Source: an uncultured Actinomycetes bacterium
GTDB lineage: Bacteria > Actinomycetota > Actinomycetes > Nanopelagicales > Nanopelagicaceae
Direction of reading: 5' to 3'
Length of the DNA: 38,300 nucleotides
Assembly (NCBI GenBank): GCA_903871555.1
Contig: CAIQHM010000081.1
Span: 1-38,300, forward strand
A program made the translations under genes and the position numbers. Each line of letters starts with the position of its first letter. Position 1 is the first letter of the stretch. The notes under the pieces are model-generated. The model searched no databases, was not told the origin of the DNA, and saw nothing but the letters and a program-made list of their open reading frames with translations. Shown here one piece after another: positions 1 through 8,142 of the stretch.

Positions 1-435
1 CTTGGTGTGCGGATGTTGGCCAAGCTCATCACGCAGATGTGCTTCAAGGGCATCTCGCTCGGTCATTGTTTTTGCAACTTTCGTTGCTAACTCACGATCA
101 AGACCACGTTTCATGTAAATCTCAATTAGCTCTTCAAGTTCGCCCTCTGGATCAACTGCTAGATGTTCAATTTCAAGTAACCGATCTGACTCTTCAATAT
201 CATTTTGAGAACGAACCGAAATATATTCACCAACTGCCATTGACATTGCGCCAGCCGCAATTCCCGCGGCTCCCGCTGTAATTAAGAAACTATCTGCTTG
301 GGCAGCCGATACGCCGATCATCAAGCTCGCTGTAGAAACGAGTCCATCATTTGCGCCAAGAACTGCAGCACGTAACCAACCTGCTTTATGAATCTTATGG
401 TGCGCATTTCTTAAATAGACATCTTCTAGAGGCAT
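1..435 (-). CDS. VIT1/CCC1 family transporter (partial, 3' end cut by window)
   Basis: The frame is open from an ATG at 435 to the window edge (145 codons). An in-frame TAG lies four codons upstream of that ATG, which fixes the start. The visible protein has the family N-terminus: a His-rich lead (NAHHKIH), then AAVLGANDGLVSTASL, a glycine/alanine-rich membrane segment and GAMSMAVGEYISVRSQ. A charged cytoplasmic stretch rich in Glu and Arg follows, which in VIT proteins is the metal-binding region. Members of this family move Fe2+ or Mn2+ across membranes; the substrate cannot be read here. The gene starts 25 nt after lgt and may be the last member of the long his-lgt transcript. The C-terminal membrane helices lie outside the window. 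Family assignment is firm; metal specificity is unknown. Confidence 0.9.
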   Translation of the reverse strand, partial: MPLEDVYLRNAHHKIHKAGWLRAAVLGANDGLVSTASLMIGVSAAQADSFLITAGAAGIAAGAMSMAVGEYISVRSQNDIEESDRLLEIEHLAVDPEGELEELIEIYMKRGLDRELATKVAKTMTERDALEAHLRDELGQHPHTK

Positions 436-460
436 GGCTAAACCCTATCTTCCTCGGCGA

Positions 461-1270
461 TTACTTATCAGGATTTCTTCTTGTTTTGCGGAGAAAAAGG
501 GCGCTAGCACCCAGAAAAGTGATGAGTGATACCCAAATATTCAAACGCAGCCCCAAAATTAAATTCGCTTCATCAATTCGGATTGCCTCTATGAACAATC
601 TACCTAGTGAATAACTGGCCACGTAGAAAACGAAGACTGCCCCACTGCCAATTATGCGATTGAAGAGCCCAATGCGCATAATTAATAGCGCCATTGCGAA
701 ACACCAGATTGCTTCATATAAAAATGTGGGGTGGAATGTTTGAAAGCTCTCAAATCCAATAGGTCGATTTTGGCGAGGAATTTCAAGAGCCCAAAAAACA
801 TCTGTTGGTCTGCCGAATAGTTCTCCGTTAAACCAATTACCAAATCGACCAATACCTTGGGCAATCAGGAGCGCCGGCGCAATCGCATCCGCGAGTTTGG
901 CGAAGGAAATACTCGTTTCACGCTTCTTAAAATAAATATATGCAACAAGAGCGCCTAGTGAAATGGCTCCCCAAATTCCAAGGCCTCCTTGCCAAACCTC
1001 TAATGCAGCAATTGGTGAACCGCCCTTGCCAAAATATTTTTGGGGTGAAGTTATTACGTGATAAAGCCGGCCGCCAATAATTCCTGCCGGTATTACAAAA
1101 AGTGCGAGATCAGAAATTTCAGTTCGATTTCCACCTAGCGCCGCATAACGTTTCTTAGTCACCCAGATTGCAACAATAATCCCGAGCAATATACAGAGCG
1201 CGTAATAATGGATTGTGAAAAAACCCAACTCCAGAACTGAAGAGTTTGGAGTTGGGATGAAAGTTTTCAT
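461..1270 (-). CDS. lgt: Prolipoprotein diacylglyceryl transferase Lgt
   Basis: Lgt transfers a diacylglyceryl group from phosphatidylglycerol to the lipobox cysteine of prelipoproteins at the cytoplasmic membrane. The 269-residue length is normal and the protein has about seven hydrophobic segments. The signature GRFGNWFNGELFGRPTD at residues 141-157 contains the Arg (142) equivalent to the essential E. coli R143. A later GRLFIEAIR stretch matches the second essential arginine region. At residues 94-101 the sequence is QGGLGIWG, with Trp where E. coli has His103. From memory this GIWG form is usual in Actinobacteria, so it is probably a lineage variant and not a defect. The gene starts 20 nt after dsbA and has no clear ribosome-binding site, suggesting dependence on upstream translation. 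LspA, the next enzyme of the pathway, is encoded at 12631-13134. Confidence 0.96.
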   Translation of the reverse strand: MKTFIPTPNSSVLELGFFTIHYYALCILLGIIVAIWVTKKRYAALGGNRTEISDLALFVIPAGIIGGRLYHVITSPQKYFGKGGSPIAALEVWQGGLGIWGAISLGALVAYIYFKKRETSISFAKLADAIAPALLIAQGIGRFGNWFNGELFGRPTDVFWALEIPRQNRPIGFESFQTFHPTFLYEAIWCFAMALLIMRIGLFNRIIGSGAVFVFYVASYSLGRLFIEAIRIDEANLILGLRLNIWVSLITFLGASALFLRKTRRNPDK

Positions 1271-1290
1271 TTAGTACTTGTGGCCGAGAA

Positions 1291-1989
1291 TTATTTAACC
1301 CCACCAGCGGCCAGCGCAGCTTCAAATTTAGCAGGATCGCTGTATTCGCCGCCTGCACGATTTAACTCTTTGCCATTTACGAAGATTGTTGGAGTCGAAT
1401 TAACATTCTTCACCGCGGCGTAGGAAGAAATGGATTCAGTCCAAAGCGCGTAGTTTCCACCCGTTACACAATCTTGAAACTTCATTGAAGTAATACCAAT
1501 TTTGTTTCCGAGCGAAATCATGAATTCAGTTGAAAATCTCCCAGAGTTTTCTGACGAAGCTTGGTTTTGATAAAGAATCTCGTGCATCTCTATGAACTTA
1601 CCCTGATCCATTGCACACGCTGATGCATTCGCAGCAATTATCGATTCATTTATGCCATTAGTAGAACGGGCGCCGATAAAAGTTAGCGGGTGATAAACAA
1701 CTTTGGCTCTGCCTTCAGTGATAATTTTCTTGACCAATTCATTATTTATTGCTTCAAAATCGCGACAAGCTGGACATTGAAAATCTTCCCAGATATCAAT
1801 TTGGGGCTTGGCCTTTGGATTAAAAACTAATCCCGATCCATCAGCTTTGGAAATTGAGGCGGGAGTCAAGGCATTTTGGGCCGGCTTCTTGTCAAGATAA
1901 ATAAAGATCCCAGTTACTGCTAATACGAAAACAATCATTCCAATTACGATTGCACGTAATCCTTTATCACCTGAAGTATTGCTAGCCAT
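1291..1989 (-). CDS. Membrane-anchored DsbA-like thioredoxin-fold oxidoreductase
   Basis: The 232-residue protein has a cytoplasmic N-terminus, one membrane anchor at about residues 12-31 and an extracytoplasmic thioredoxin fold. The redox motif FQCPACRDFE places the active cysteines at 72 and 75. The cis-proline loop STPTIFVNG (Pro200) is the expected second half of the site. Two further cysteines (125 and 174) could form a structural disulfide. This architecture matches the DsbA/BdbD-like proteins of Gram-positive bacteria that form or reshuffle disulfides in secreted proteins. GGGAGAG lies shortly upstream of the ATG and is a good ribosome-binding site. The gene follows a MauE/DoxX-like protein by 24 nt, a plausible membrane partner. 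Whether it acts as oxidase or reductase cannot be read from sequence. Confidence 0.88.
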   Translation of the reverse strand: MASNTSGDKGLRAIVIGMIVFVLAVTGIFIYLDKKPAQNALTPASISKADGSGLVFNPKAKPQIDIWEDFQCPACRDFEAINNELVKKIITEGRAKVVYHPLTFIGARSTNGINESIIAANASACAMDQGKFIEMHEILYQNQASSENSGRFSTEFMISLGNKIGITSMKFQDCVTGGNYALWTESISSYAAVKNVNSTPTIFVNGKELNRAGGEYSDPAKFEAALAAGGVK

Positions 1990-2013
1990 TGATCTCTCCC
2001 ATTACCTAATTGC

Positions 2014-2493
2014 CTATTTGTCTAACCCTAATTTACCCTGAGGAAAGCGAAATAAATAACCGCCAATCGTCGCAAGAGCAATGTCACGGATAATTTCAAT
2101 TGTGTAGCTCCAGACTGGCAATTCTTGCGTATCTTTTAAGCCACCTTTTCCAAAACAGCCACAATCTAAGGAAATCCCACGGATCCAAGCTTGAGAAATC
2201 GCAATGATAAAAACAATCATAAGTGCCGAGCTGACTATGGAAATATAGCGGACCCAGATTCCAACAATTAAGAAGATTCCCAGGCCAACTTCAATAAATG
2301 GAAGAACGAATCCCAAGGCGTTTGCAATGTGAATAGGTAGTACCTGATATGCACGAACAGAAGTTGCCGACCCGTATGGATCAGTAACTTTTATCGCACC
2401 TGCGACCAATAAAACTCCGCCCAGAATTATTCGAAATGCGAAAGTTATCCACGATTGCGATTTATGCATATTCGCAAGCAAATTGGTAATCAT
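2014..2493 (-). CDS. MauE/DoxX-like integral membrane redox protein
   Basis: The 159-residue protein has about four membrane helices and the MauE/DoxX start pattern (FRIILGGVLLVAGAIKV). Between helices three and four it carries DCGCFGKGG, with the Cys-Gly-Cys pair at 111-113. This motif is typical of MauE-type proteins, which in methylamine-dehydrogenase operons are linked to disulfide formation. No methylamine genes are present here. Instead a DsbA-like protein follows at once, so I infer that this protein exchanges electrons with that thioredoxin, in the place VKOR or DsbB takes in other bacteria. The ATG overlaps the stop of the upstream microprotein gene as ATGA, so translation is probably coupled. 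Family assignment is good; the role is inference. Confidence 0.8.
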   Translation of the reverse strand: MITNLLANMHKSQSWITFAFRIILGGVLLVAGAIKVTDPYGSATSVRAYQVLPIHIANALGFVLPFIEVGLGIFLIVGIWVRYISIVSSALMIVFIIAISQAWIRGISLDCGCFGKGGLKDTQELPVWSYTIEIIRDIALATIGGYLFRFPQGKLGLDK

Positions 2494-2639
2494 ATTGTTG
2501 GGTCAATCCCTTCAGTCAAAGAGCTCCAGGAATTTTTTGGCTTACGTTCATATCTCTTTGATATGCCACGGCGTGATATCCGATAAATAAAGTAACTCAC
2601 AATTAGCACTGAGAGAATCAGGCCTGCTATTTCGATCAT
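2490..2639 (-). CDS. Single-pass membrane microprotein, 49 residues
   Basis: This is a short gene between hisI and the MauE-like gene. It starts with ATG at 2639-2637, which overlaps the hisI stop as ATGA. It ends with TGA at 2492-2490, which overlaps the MauE-like ATG as ATGA. Both junctions are typical of translationally coupled genes, and the frame exactly fills the gap. The protein has one hydrophobic helix at about residues 2-19 ([20 protein letters not shown]), followed by a basic, polar cytoplasmic-type tail ([14 protein letters not shown]) ending near GIDPTI. By the positive-inside rule the tail is cytoplasmic. I do not recognise a family. Candidate roles are a small subunit or chaperone of the MauE/DsbA pair. 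The coding call rests on the two exact junctions and the clean membrane helix. Confidence 0.75.
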   Translation of the reverse strand: MIEIAGLILSVLIVSYFIYRISRRGISKRYERKPKNSWSSLTEGIDPTI

Positions 2640-2971
2640 GCGAAATCAATCTCAGTATGGAAACAGCTGCGCTCTCCAGTATGGCAAGCGGCTCCAGTTT
2701 GAATAACCCTTAGCAAAAGTGCATCACTGTCGCAGTCGTAGGCGATTGATTGCACTTCTTGGATATGCCCTGAACTCTCACCTTTTAACCAGAGTGAATT
2801 TCTGCTCCGGCTCCAATATGTTGCTCGCTTTGAATCCAACGTCTTAGTCAATGATTCCAAATTCATCCAAGCCATCATCAGAACTTCTTTGCTATCAAAG
2901 TCCTGGGCAATCGCCGCAATTAGCTCGCCTTTTTCTAGACGCTCGCGAATCGAGATTGGAATATTAGACAT
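2636..2971 (-). CDS. hisI: Phosphoribosyl-AMP cyclohydrolase HisI
   Basis: HisI opens the adenine ring of phosphoribosyl-AMP, the third step of histidine synthesis. At 111 residues it is the stand-alone cyclohydrolase, without the HisE pyrophosphohydrolase domain found in fused enterobacterial HisIE. Conserved blocks are EVLMMAWMN at 29-37, [18 protein letters not shown] at 51-68, the metal-binding DCDSDALLL (Asp79, Cys80, Asp81, Asp83) and [12 protein letters not shown] (Cys96, Cys103). GGGGAGAA upstream of the ATG is a good ribosome-binding site, and 18 nt separate it from hisF. It is the last histidine gene of this operon. hisE and hisG are not in the window. Confidence 0.97.
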   Translation of the reverse strand: MSNIPISIRERLEKGELIAAIAQDFDSKEVLMMAWMNLESLTKTLDSKRATYWSRSRNSLWLKGESSGHIQEVQSIAYDCDSDALLLRVIQTGAACHTGERSCFHTEIDFA

Positions 2972-2989
2972 AGGAATATTCTCCCCTAT

Positions 2990-3757
2990 CTAACTTAAAG
3001 TTCGAATTGAAAACCCGTGTTTTGCCAAATCTTTCTTAACATCAGCTATGGTGAAATCACCGAAGTGAAAGACGCTAGCCGCCAGGACAGCATCTGCACC
3101 TGCTGCAATCGCTAAGGCGAAATCTGAAATCTTTCCGGCTCCTCCACTTGCTATAACTGGCACAGAAGAAATTTCTCGGACGGCCTTAAGCATTTCAATA
3201 TCAAATCCAGATTTTGTGCCATCTGCATCCATTGAATTTAGAAGAATCTCGCCAACTCCCCTAGAAATTCCTACTTCGATCCAGGCAAGTGCATCAAGGC
3301 CAGAGCTTTGCCGACCGCCATGGGTTGTGACTTCAAATCCAGATTTAGTTGCAGCCCTTCTGGCATCTACCGAAAGGACTAATACTTGATTTCCAAATCG
3401 ATCTGAAATTTCATTAATCAAATCTGGCCTGGCAATAGCTGCTGTATTTACAGAAACTTTATCGGCGCCGGCGCGAAGTAATTCATTTACATTCTCTGCA
3501 CTTCGAATCCCGCCCCCAACAGTTAGCGGTATAAATACCTGTTCAGCAGTGCGCCTAACAATTTCCAAAGTTGTCGCTCGCTCTTCAACGCTTGCTGAAA
3601 TATCAAGGAAAGTTAATTCATCTGCGCCTTCAATGTCATATCTCTTTGCTAATTCAACTGGGTCGCCAGCATCAACTAAATCTTTAAAATTGACGCCCTT
3701 AACTACTCGCCCGCCAGCAACATCAAGGCAGGGAATTATGCGCTTTGCAAGAGTCAT
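2990..3757 (-). CDS. hisF: Imidazole glycerol phosphate synthase, cyclase subunit HisF
   Basis: HisF is the (beta/alpha)8 barrel that uses ammonia from HisH to turn PRFAR into imidazole glycerol phosphate and AICAR. The 255 residues are the usual length. The catalytic aspartates sit in [15 protein letters not shown] (Asp11) and LSVDARR (near 130). Phosphate-binding loops VGGGIRS and ASGGAGK are intact. Its ATG overlaps the priA stop as ATGA, so HisH, PriA and HisF are read from a tightly coupled stretch. Confidence 0.98.
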   Translation of the reverse strand: MTLAKRIIPCLDVAGGRVVKGVNFKDLVDAGDPVELAKRYDIEGADELTFLDISASVEERATTLEIVRRTAEQVFIPLTVGGGIRSAENVNELLRAGADKVSVNTAAIARPDLINEISDRFGNQVLVLSVDARRAATKSGFEVTTHGGRQSSGLDALAWIEVGISRGVGEILLNSMDADGTKSGFDIEMLKAVREISSVPVIASGGAGKISDFALAIAAGADAVLAASVFHFGDFTIADVKKDLAKHGFSIRTLS

Positions 3758-4485
3758 TCGCCAGCAACTTCCAACGCCTGCGGCAGAGTGAATGAGCCAG
3801 AATAAATAGCCTTGCCAACAATTGCACCTTCGATTCCAATTGAAGTTAAGGAACGCAGATCAATTAAATCTTGAAGAACTGAAATTCCGCCGCTGGCAAC
3901 AACTGGAACACTTGTAACTGCACAAACTTCTTTTAGCAATTCAAAATTCGGGCCAGTTAAAGTTCCATCTTTAGCAACATCAGTCACGATATAGCGAGAG
4001 CAACCAGCAGCATCCAATATCTCTAGCATTTCAAATAAATCGCCGCCATCTTTTGTCCATCCGCGCGCTGCAAGAGTATGTCCACGAACATCCAAGCCAA
4101 CTGCAATTCTTGGACCGTATTTTGAAATAACTTTCGCGGTCCATTCTGGATTTTCGATCGCCGCAGTACCAAGGTTTACGCGGGTACATCCAGTAGAAAG
4201 CGCGCGGACAAGCGACTCTTCATCCCGGATGCCGCCTGAAAGCTCAATCTGAATATCAACGCTTCTAATCACTTCTTGGATCAATTCGAAATTGGAACCA
4301 ATTCCAAAAGCTGCATCTAAATCAACTAAATGGATCCACTTGGCACCTTGCGCAACAAAATCGCGAGCAACTTCAACAGGCAGGCCGTATGTGCTCTCTT
4401 TTGCTAATTCACCTTGTACGAGCCGAACTGCGCGTCCGTCCTTTACATCGATTGCAGGAAGAATTTCCAGAGATTTCATTCTCAT
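3754..4485 (-). CDS. priA: HisA/PriA phosphoribosyl isomerase
   Basis: This isomerase converts ProFAR to PRFAR in histidine synthesis. In Actinobacteria the PriA form also performs the TrpF step of tryptophan synthesis. The barrel starts with [20 protein letters not shown] and carries the first catalytic Asp. [22 protein letters not shown]-type and [15 protein letters not shown] motifs follow, together with [10 protein letters not shown], whose Arg matches the PriA arginine used for the dual substrate. I chose the ATG at 4485 (243 residues), not an upstream TTG at 4500. The ATG overlaps the hisH stop as ATGA and has GGGTGA seven bases upstream. The stop in turn overlaps hisF. Dual HisA/TrpF activity is inferred from family resemblance; no trp genes are seen in the window. 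Confidence 0.93.
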   Translation of the reverse strand: MRMKSLEILPAIDVKDGRAVRLVQGELAKESTYGLPVEVARDFVAQGAKWIHLVDLDAAFGIGSNFELIQEVIRSVDIQIELSGGIRDEESLVRALSTGCTRVNLGTAAIENPEWTAKVISKYGPRIAVGLDVRGHTLAARGWTKDGGDLFEMLEILDAAGCSRYIVTDVAKDGTLTGPNFELLKEVCAVTSVPVVASGGISVLQDLIDLRSLTSIGIEGAIVGKAIYSGSFTLPQALEVAGE

Positions 4486-5078
4486 AACGATTTCACCCAA
4501 TTACTAATCAATTTTGCACCGGCTGCGCCACTTTTTTCTGGATGAAATTGCGTTGCCACAATAAAATCTTTCTCAACGGCAGCTAGAAAATCTTCACCAT
4601 AGTTACTAGTTGAATTAATCGCACTAGAAACTCTCTTCTTCGCGGCAAATGAGTGGACGAAATAGAAAGATTGATCCGCAATACCAGAGAACAATTTCGA
4701 TTCAGCAGGAGCCGCAACCGTATTCCAGCCCATATGCGGAAGAATGGCAGCTTCGATCTGACTTATATCTCCAGGAAGAATTCCCAAACCTTTACTCATT
4801 TTCTTCTCGGAACTTGAGTCAAAAAATATCTGCATACCAACACAAATTCCAAAAATAGGGCTTGAATTTGCAACTCTCGCAGCAATAATTTCTCTGCCAC
4901 CAATATTAAGAAATTGCTCCATACAAGCAGCAAAGGCCCCGACACCGGGAACAACTAAGCCATCGGCTTCGATACAAATCCTTGGGTCACTTGTAACTAT
5001 GACCTTATCTGCTGCTAATTCGAAGGCACGCTCTGCCGAACGTAAATTGCCAGAACCATAATCAAGAATTGCGATCAA
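4482..5078 (-). CDS. hisH: Imidazole glycerol phosphate synthase, glutaminase subunit HisH
   Basis: HisH is the class I glutamine amidotransferase that feeds ammonia to HisF. The 198 residues are typical. The oxyanion segment is VVPGVGAF. The nucleophile is Cys79 in [12 protein letters not shown], and His179 and Glu181 in [10 protein letters not shown] complete the triad. The ATG at 5078 overlaps the hisB stop, and the stop overlaps the priA ATG, both as ATGA. Confidence 0.97.
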   Translation of the reverse strand: MIAILDYGSGNLRSAERAFELAADKVIVTSDPRICIEADGLVVPGVGAFAACMEQFLNIGGREIIAARVANSSPIFGICVGMQIFFDSSSEKKMSKGLGILPGDISQIEAAILPHMGWNTVAAPAESKLFSGIADQSFYFVHSFAAKKRVSSAINSTSNYGEDFLAAVEKDFIVATQFHPEKSGAAGAKLISNWVKSL

Positions 5079-5659
5079 AGAACGCCCTTGGTTGACGGAA
5101 TTCCTGTAACGCGATTGTCAATCGCGCAAGCATCGCGCAAGGCTCGTGCTACTGCCTTGAATTGTGCCTCAAATACATGGTGCGCGTTGCGTCCTTCCAA
5201 AACTCGTACGTGCAATGCAATACGCGCTTCAGCAACAATGGACTCCCAAATATGACGACCAAGTGTTGTATCAAATGTTCCGATCAATTCAACAATTTCT
5301 GGTTGGCGATGAACTAAATATGGGCGACCTGAAAGATCAACAGCTGCCTGCACTAGAACTTCATCCAACGGAACCATTGCATCTCCAAAGCGACGGATCC
5401 CTGCTTTATCGCCAAGGGCTTCACGTAGTGCTTGGCCAAATGCAAGAGATGTATCTTCGACAGTGTGATGCGAATCGACATCAACATCACCTTTTGTTTT
5501 AACGGTTAAATCAAATCCAGCATGTTTGCCAAGCTGCGAGAGCATGTGGTCAAAGAAGGGAACGCCAGTGTCGATATCAATTTCACCAGTGCCATCTAGA
5601 TTGATTTTTACATCAACGCTAGATTCCTTGGTGGCGCGAACTACATGGGCTGTTCTCAT
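5075..5659 (-). CDS. hisB: Imidazoleglycerol-phosphate dehydratase HisB
   Basis: HisB dehydrates imidazole glycerol phosphate to imidazole acetol phosphate using a dinuclear Mn centre. The 194 residues correspond to the monofunctional dehydratase, without the phosphatase domain of enterobacterial HisB. The metal-ligand motifs are present as [17 protein letters not shown] and [17 protein letters not shown], plus a second pair in [20 protein letters not shown] lies seven bases before the ATG. A 40-nt gap to hisC is the widest spacing inside the his operon. Confidence 0.97.
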   Translation of the reverse strand: MRTAHVVRATKESSVDVKINLDGTGEIDIDTGVPFFDHMLSQLGKHAGFDLTVKTKGDVDVDSHHTVEDTSLAFGQALREALGDKAGIRRFGDAMVPLDEVLVQAAVDLSGRPYLVHRQPEIVELIGTFDTTLGRHIWESIVAEARIALHVRVLEGRNAHHVFEAQFKAVARALRDACAIDNRVTGIPSTKGVL

Positions 5660-5699
5660 AAATCTCCTCGTTATTGGATGATCTTTAAATACTGGCTAA

Positions 5700-6806
5700 T
5701 TATGGCCTAAGCGAAGCGATAGCCGTTAAAAATTGATCGTTCTGCGCAGGCAGCCCAATGGTTACTCGAAGAAAGCCGGCAAGTCCTACATCTCTTACTA
5801 GAACGCCAGCGCTAACTAAGGTCTCCCAAGCAGATTGCGAACCACAATTAAAGCCACTAAACAGTAGAAAATTGGCGCTACTAGGTGAAACTTCAAATCC
5901 TAATTTTGTAAGTTCGCTTGCAACTCGAACTCGTTCGGCAATTAGTGCAGCAACTTCTGCCAATAAGGCATCTGCATTGGCTAGAGCAACTAGTGCAAGT
6001 GCCTGCGTCGATGAACTTAAATGATAGGGCAGGCGCGTAACAAGCATTGCATCAATGATTCTTGCATCCGCAATCGCATATCCCACGCGAGCACCTGCAA
6101 AGGCAAAGGCTTTGCTCATCGTTCTGACAACTACAACATTTGGATAATTTGCAATTAATCCGGTTGCAGAGCGTTCTGTCGAAAATTCGGCATAAGCCTC
6201 ATCGACGATAAGCAGGCCATTTATATCCCGTGCTGCGGCTGCGAATTTTTCGAGATCGGCAAAAGAGGTAGCTGTTCCAGTTGGATTATTAGGCGTAGTA
6301 ATAAATGTTAGCCCTGGCTTATCTCTTGTAATTTGGGCAACAGCTTCTACAACGTTGATTGCGAACTCTTGGCCACGTTCTTCTGCATACCACTTTGTGC
6401 CAGTTGCTTTGGCAATCAGTGGATGAACAGAGTACGAGGGAGTAAATCCAAGAGCTCCCCTGCCACCGCAGGCCAACATAAGTGTCTGCAAGATTTCATT
6501 GCTGCCATTCGCAGCCCAAATATTTGCAGTTGTGAAATTGCATTGCGTGCTCTTATTTATATATGAAGCAAGCTCTTCGCGCAGTGCATTCGCATCGCGA
6601 TCAGGATAACGGTTTAAATTTTCTAGCACATTGGGAAGTGCCTCCAACATCTGTACGACAACAGCACTTGGAACCGGGAAAGGATTCTCATTTGTATTTA
6701 AAGCAGTTACGCCAGAAAGTTGTGGTGCACCATATGGTTTTAAGTCTGCGAGCTCTTCGCGAATTGGTAGCCAATCTGGCCAGGATGAACTTGTTGGAGA
6801 TGTCAT
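5700..6806 (-). CDS. hisC: Histidinol-phosphate aminotransferase HisC
   Basis: This PLP-dependent class II aminotransferase makes histidinol phosphate from imidazole acetol phosphate. The 368 residues are normal. Features are the early [11 protein letters not shown] substrate segment, [18 protein letters not shown], the cofactor-contacting VDEAYAEFS, and the Schiff-base lysine in [16 protein letters not shown]. The ATG overlaps the hisD stop as ATGA. Actinobacterial HisC-like enzymes may also accept aromatic keto acids; the operon position argues for the histidine role. Confidence 0.96.
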   Translation of the reverse strand: MTSPTSSSWPDWLPIREELADLKPYGAPQLSGVTALNTNENPFPVPSAVVVQMLEALPNVLENLNRYPDRDANALREELASYINKSTQCNFTTANIWAANGSNEILQTLMLACGGRGALGFTPSYSVHPLIAKATGTKWYAEERGQEFAINVVEAVAQITRDKPGLTFITTPNNPTGTATSFADLEKFAAAARDINGLLIVDEAYAEFSTERSATGLIANYPNVVVVRTMSKAFAFAGARVGYAIADARIIDAMLVTRLPYHLSSSTQALALVALANADALLAEVAALIAERVRVASELTKLGFEVSPSSANFLLFSGFNCGSQSAWETLVSAGVLVRDVGLAGFLRVTIGLPAQNDQFLTAIASLRP

Positions 6807-8128
6807 TTAGTTTTCGATTCGAATCGGGCACTCATCGCTTCACCATGAGCAGGTAAATCCTCTGAGTTGGCAAGGGTAATTACATTTTGGGCAATATCCG
6901 TGAAGGCACTTTCGTTATATTCAATAAAGCTAACTCCCTTTAAGAAAGTTTGTACTGAAAGTCCACTGGAATGACAAGCGCAACCACCAGTAGGTAGAAC
7001 ATGGTTTGAACCAGCAGAATAATCGCCGAGTGATACTGGCGTGAATCTTCCGATAAATACCGCGCCGGCGTTCCGAATTGTTTGCGCATCACGTTTAGCG
7101 TTAATGGTTTGAATTTCTAAGTGCTCGGCGGCATATGCATTTACGACATCTAAACCCTGCGCAATCGAATCAACTAAAACGATGGCAGATTGATTTCCAG
7201 CAAGAGCGGTACGGATTCGTTCTTGGTGTTTAGTTTTAGAAACCCGTGTCTCCAACTCCACACGGACTGCGTTAGCTAATTCAAAAGAGTCTGTTACCAA
7301 AACGGCAGCAGCAATCACATCATGTTCTGCTTGGCTGATTAAGTCAGCGGCCACTTCACCTGGATTTGCACTTGCATCTGCAAGAACTGCTACTTCAGTA
7401 GGTCCTGCTTCGGAATCAATTCCGATGAGGCCACGAAGCGCGCGTTTTGCAGCGGCAACATAAATATTTCCTGGTCCGGTTACAAGATCTGTGCTTTCGC
7501 ATACACCGGCAACGCCATAAGCGAACATCGCAATTGCTTGCGCACCTCCGATTGCATAAACCTCGGTAACGCCAAGCAGAGCACAGGCCGCCAAAATAGT
7601 TTTATTGGGAAGTCCGTTGTTATCACTTTGTGGTGGCGAGGCAATAGCAATATTTGGCACCTTCGCAATTTGCGCCGGAACCACATTCATAATTACCGAA
7701 CTTGGATAAACCGCACGGCCGCCAGGAACATAGAGCCCGACACGATCCACTGGAATTTGTTTATGAGTTACCTCGCCACCCGGAACAACTTCAGTGAAGA
7801 TTTCATCTCGCAATTGATCGGTATGCACCTTTGTAATTCGACGAATCGCCTCTTCGAGCGCAGTTCTAACTTTAGGATCTAATCCAGCAAGTGCCGCATC
7901 AATTTCAGAGATTGGAACTCTAATAGTTTTAGGTCTTACGCCATCAAATTTTTCACATAAATCTAAGAGATCTGATTCTTCAGCTACTTTAACTCGATCC
8001 AAAATTGGCTTTATTGCTATTAACGCTGCATCGATATCTAAATCAGCCCGTGGCAATTCACTGCGGTATTGGGATTTGGATAGATTGCGCCCGCGAAAAT
8101 CTACAGTTCTAATCGCGGTTGGATTCAC
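6803..8128 (-). CDS. hisD: Histidinol dehydrogenase HisD
   Basis: HisD oxidises histidinol to histidine in two NAD+-dependent steps. The 441 residues and the motifs match the family: [39 protein letters not shown], the zinc-binding Gln and His of ISQAEHD, and the catalytic EHLEI segment. The start is GTG at 8128 with only a weak GCGG nearby. The gene begins 14 nt after the dnaE stop, so it probably depends on dnaE-proximal transcription or on a promoter inside dnaE. It is the first gene of the his block. Confidence 0.96.
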   Translation of the reverse strand: MNPTAIRTVDFRGRNLSKSQYRSELPRADLDIDAALIAIKPILDRVKVAEESDLLDLCEKFDGVRPKTIRVPISEIDAALAGLDPKVRTALEEAIRRITKVHTDQLRDEIFTEVVPGGEVTHKQIPVDRVGLYVPGGRAVYPSSVIMNVVPAQIAKVPNIAIASPPQSDNNGLPNKTILAACALLGVTEVYAIGGAQAIAMFAYGVAGVCESTDLVTGPGNIYVAAAKRALRGLIGIDSEAGPTEVAVLADASANPGEVAADLISQAEHDVIAAAVLVTDSFELANAVRVELETRVSKTKHQERIRTALAGNQSAIVLVDSIAQGLDVVNAYAAEHLEIQTINAKRDAQTIRNAGAVFIGRFTPVSLGDYSAGSNHVLPTGGCACHSSGLSVQTFLKGVSFIEYNESAFTDIAQNVITLANSEDLPAHGEAMSARFESKTK

Positions 8129-8142
8129 GCCGCAATTCTAAT

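Noticed and set aside
94-102. Possible CRISPR, tRNA or insertion-sequence remnants anywhere in the window
   Set aside because: On reading both strands I found no spaced direct-repeat array, no cloverleaf with CCA end, and no transposase frame or flanking inverted repeats. The phased repeats at 34273-34346 are an operator-type array, not CRISPR.
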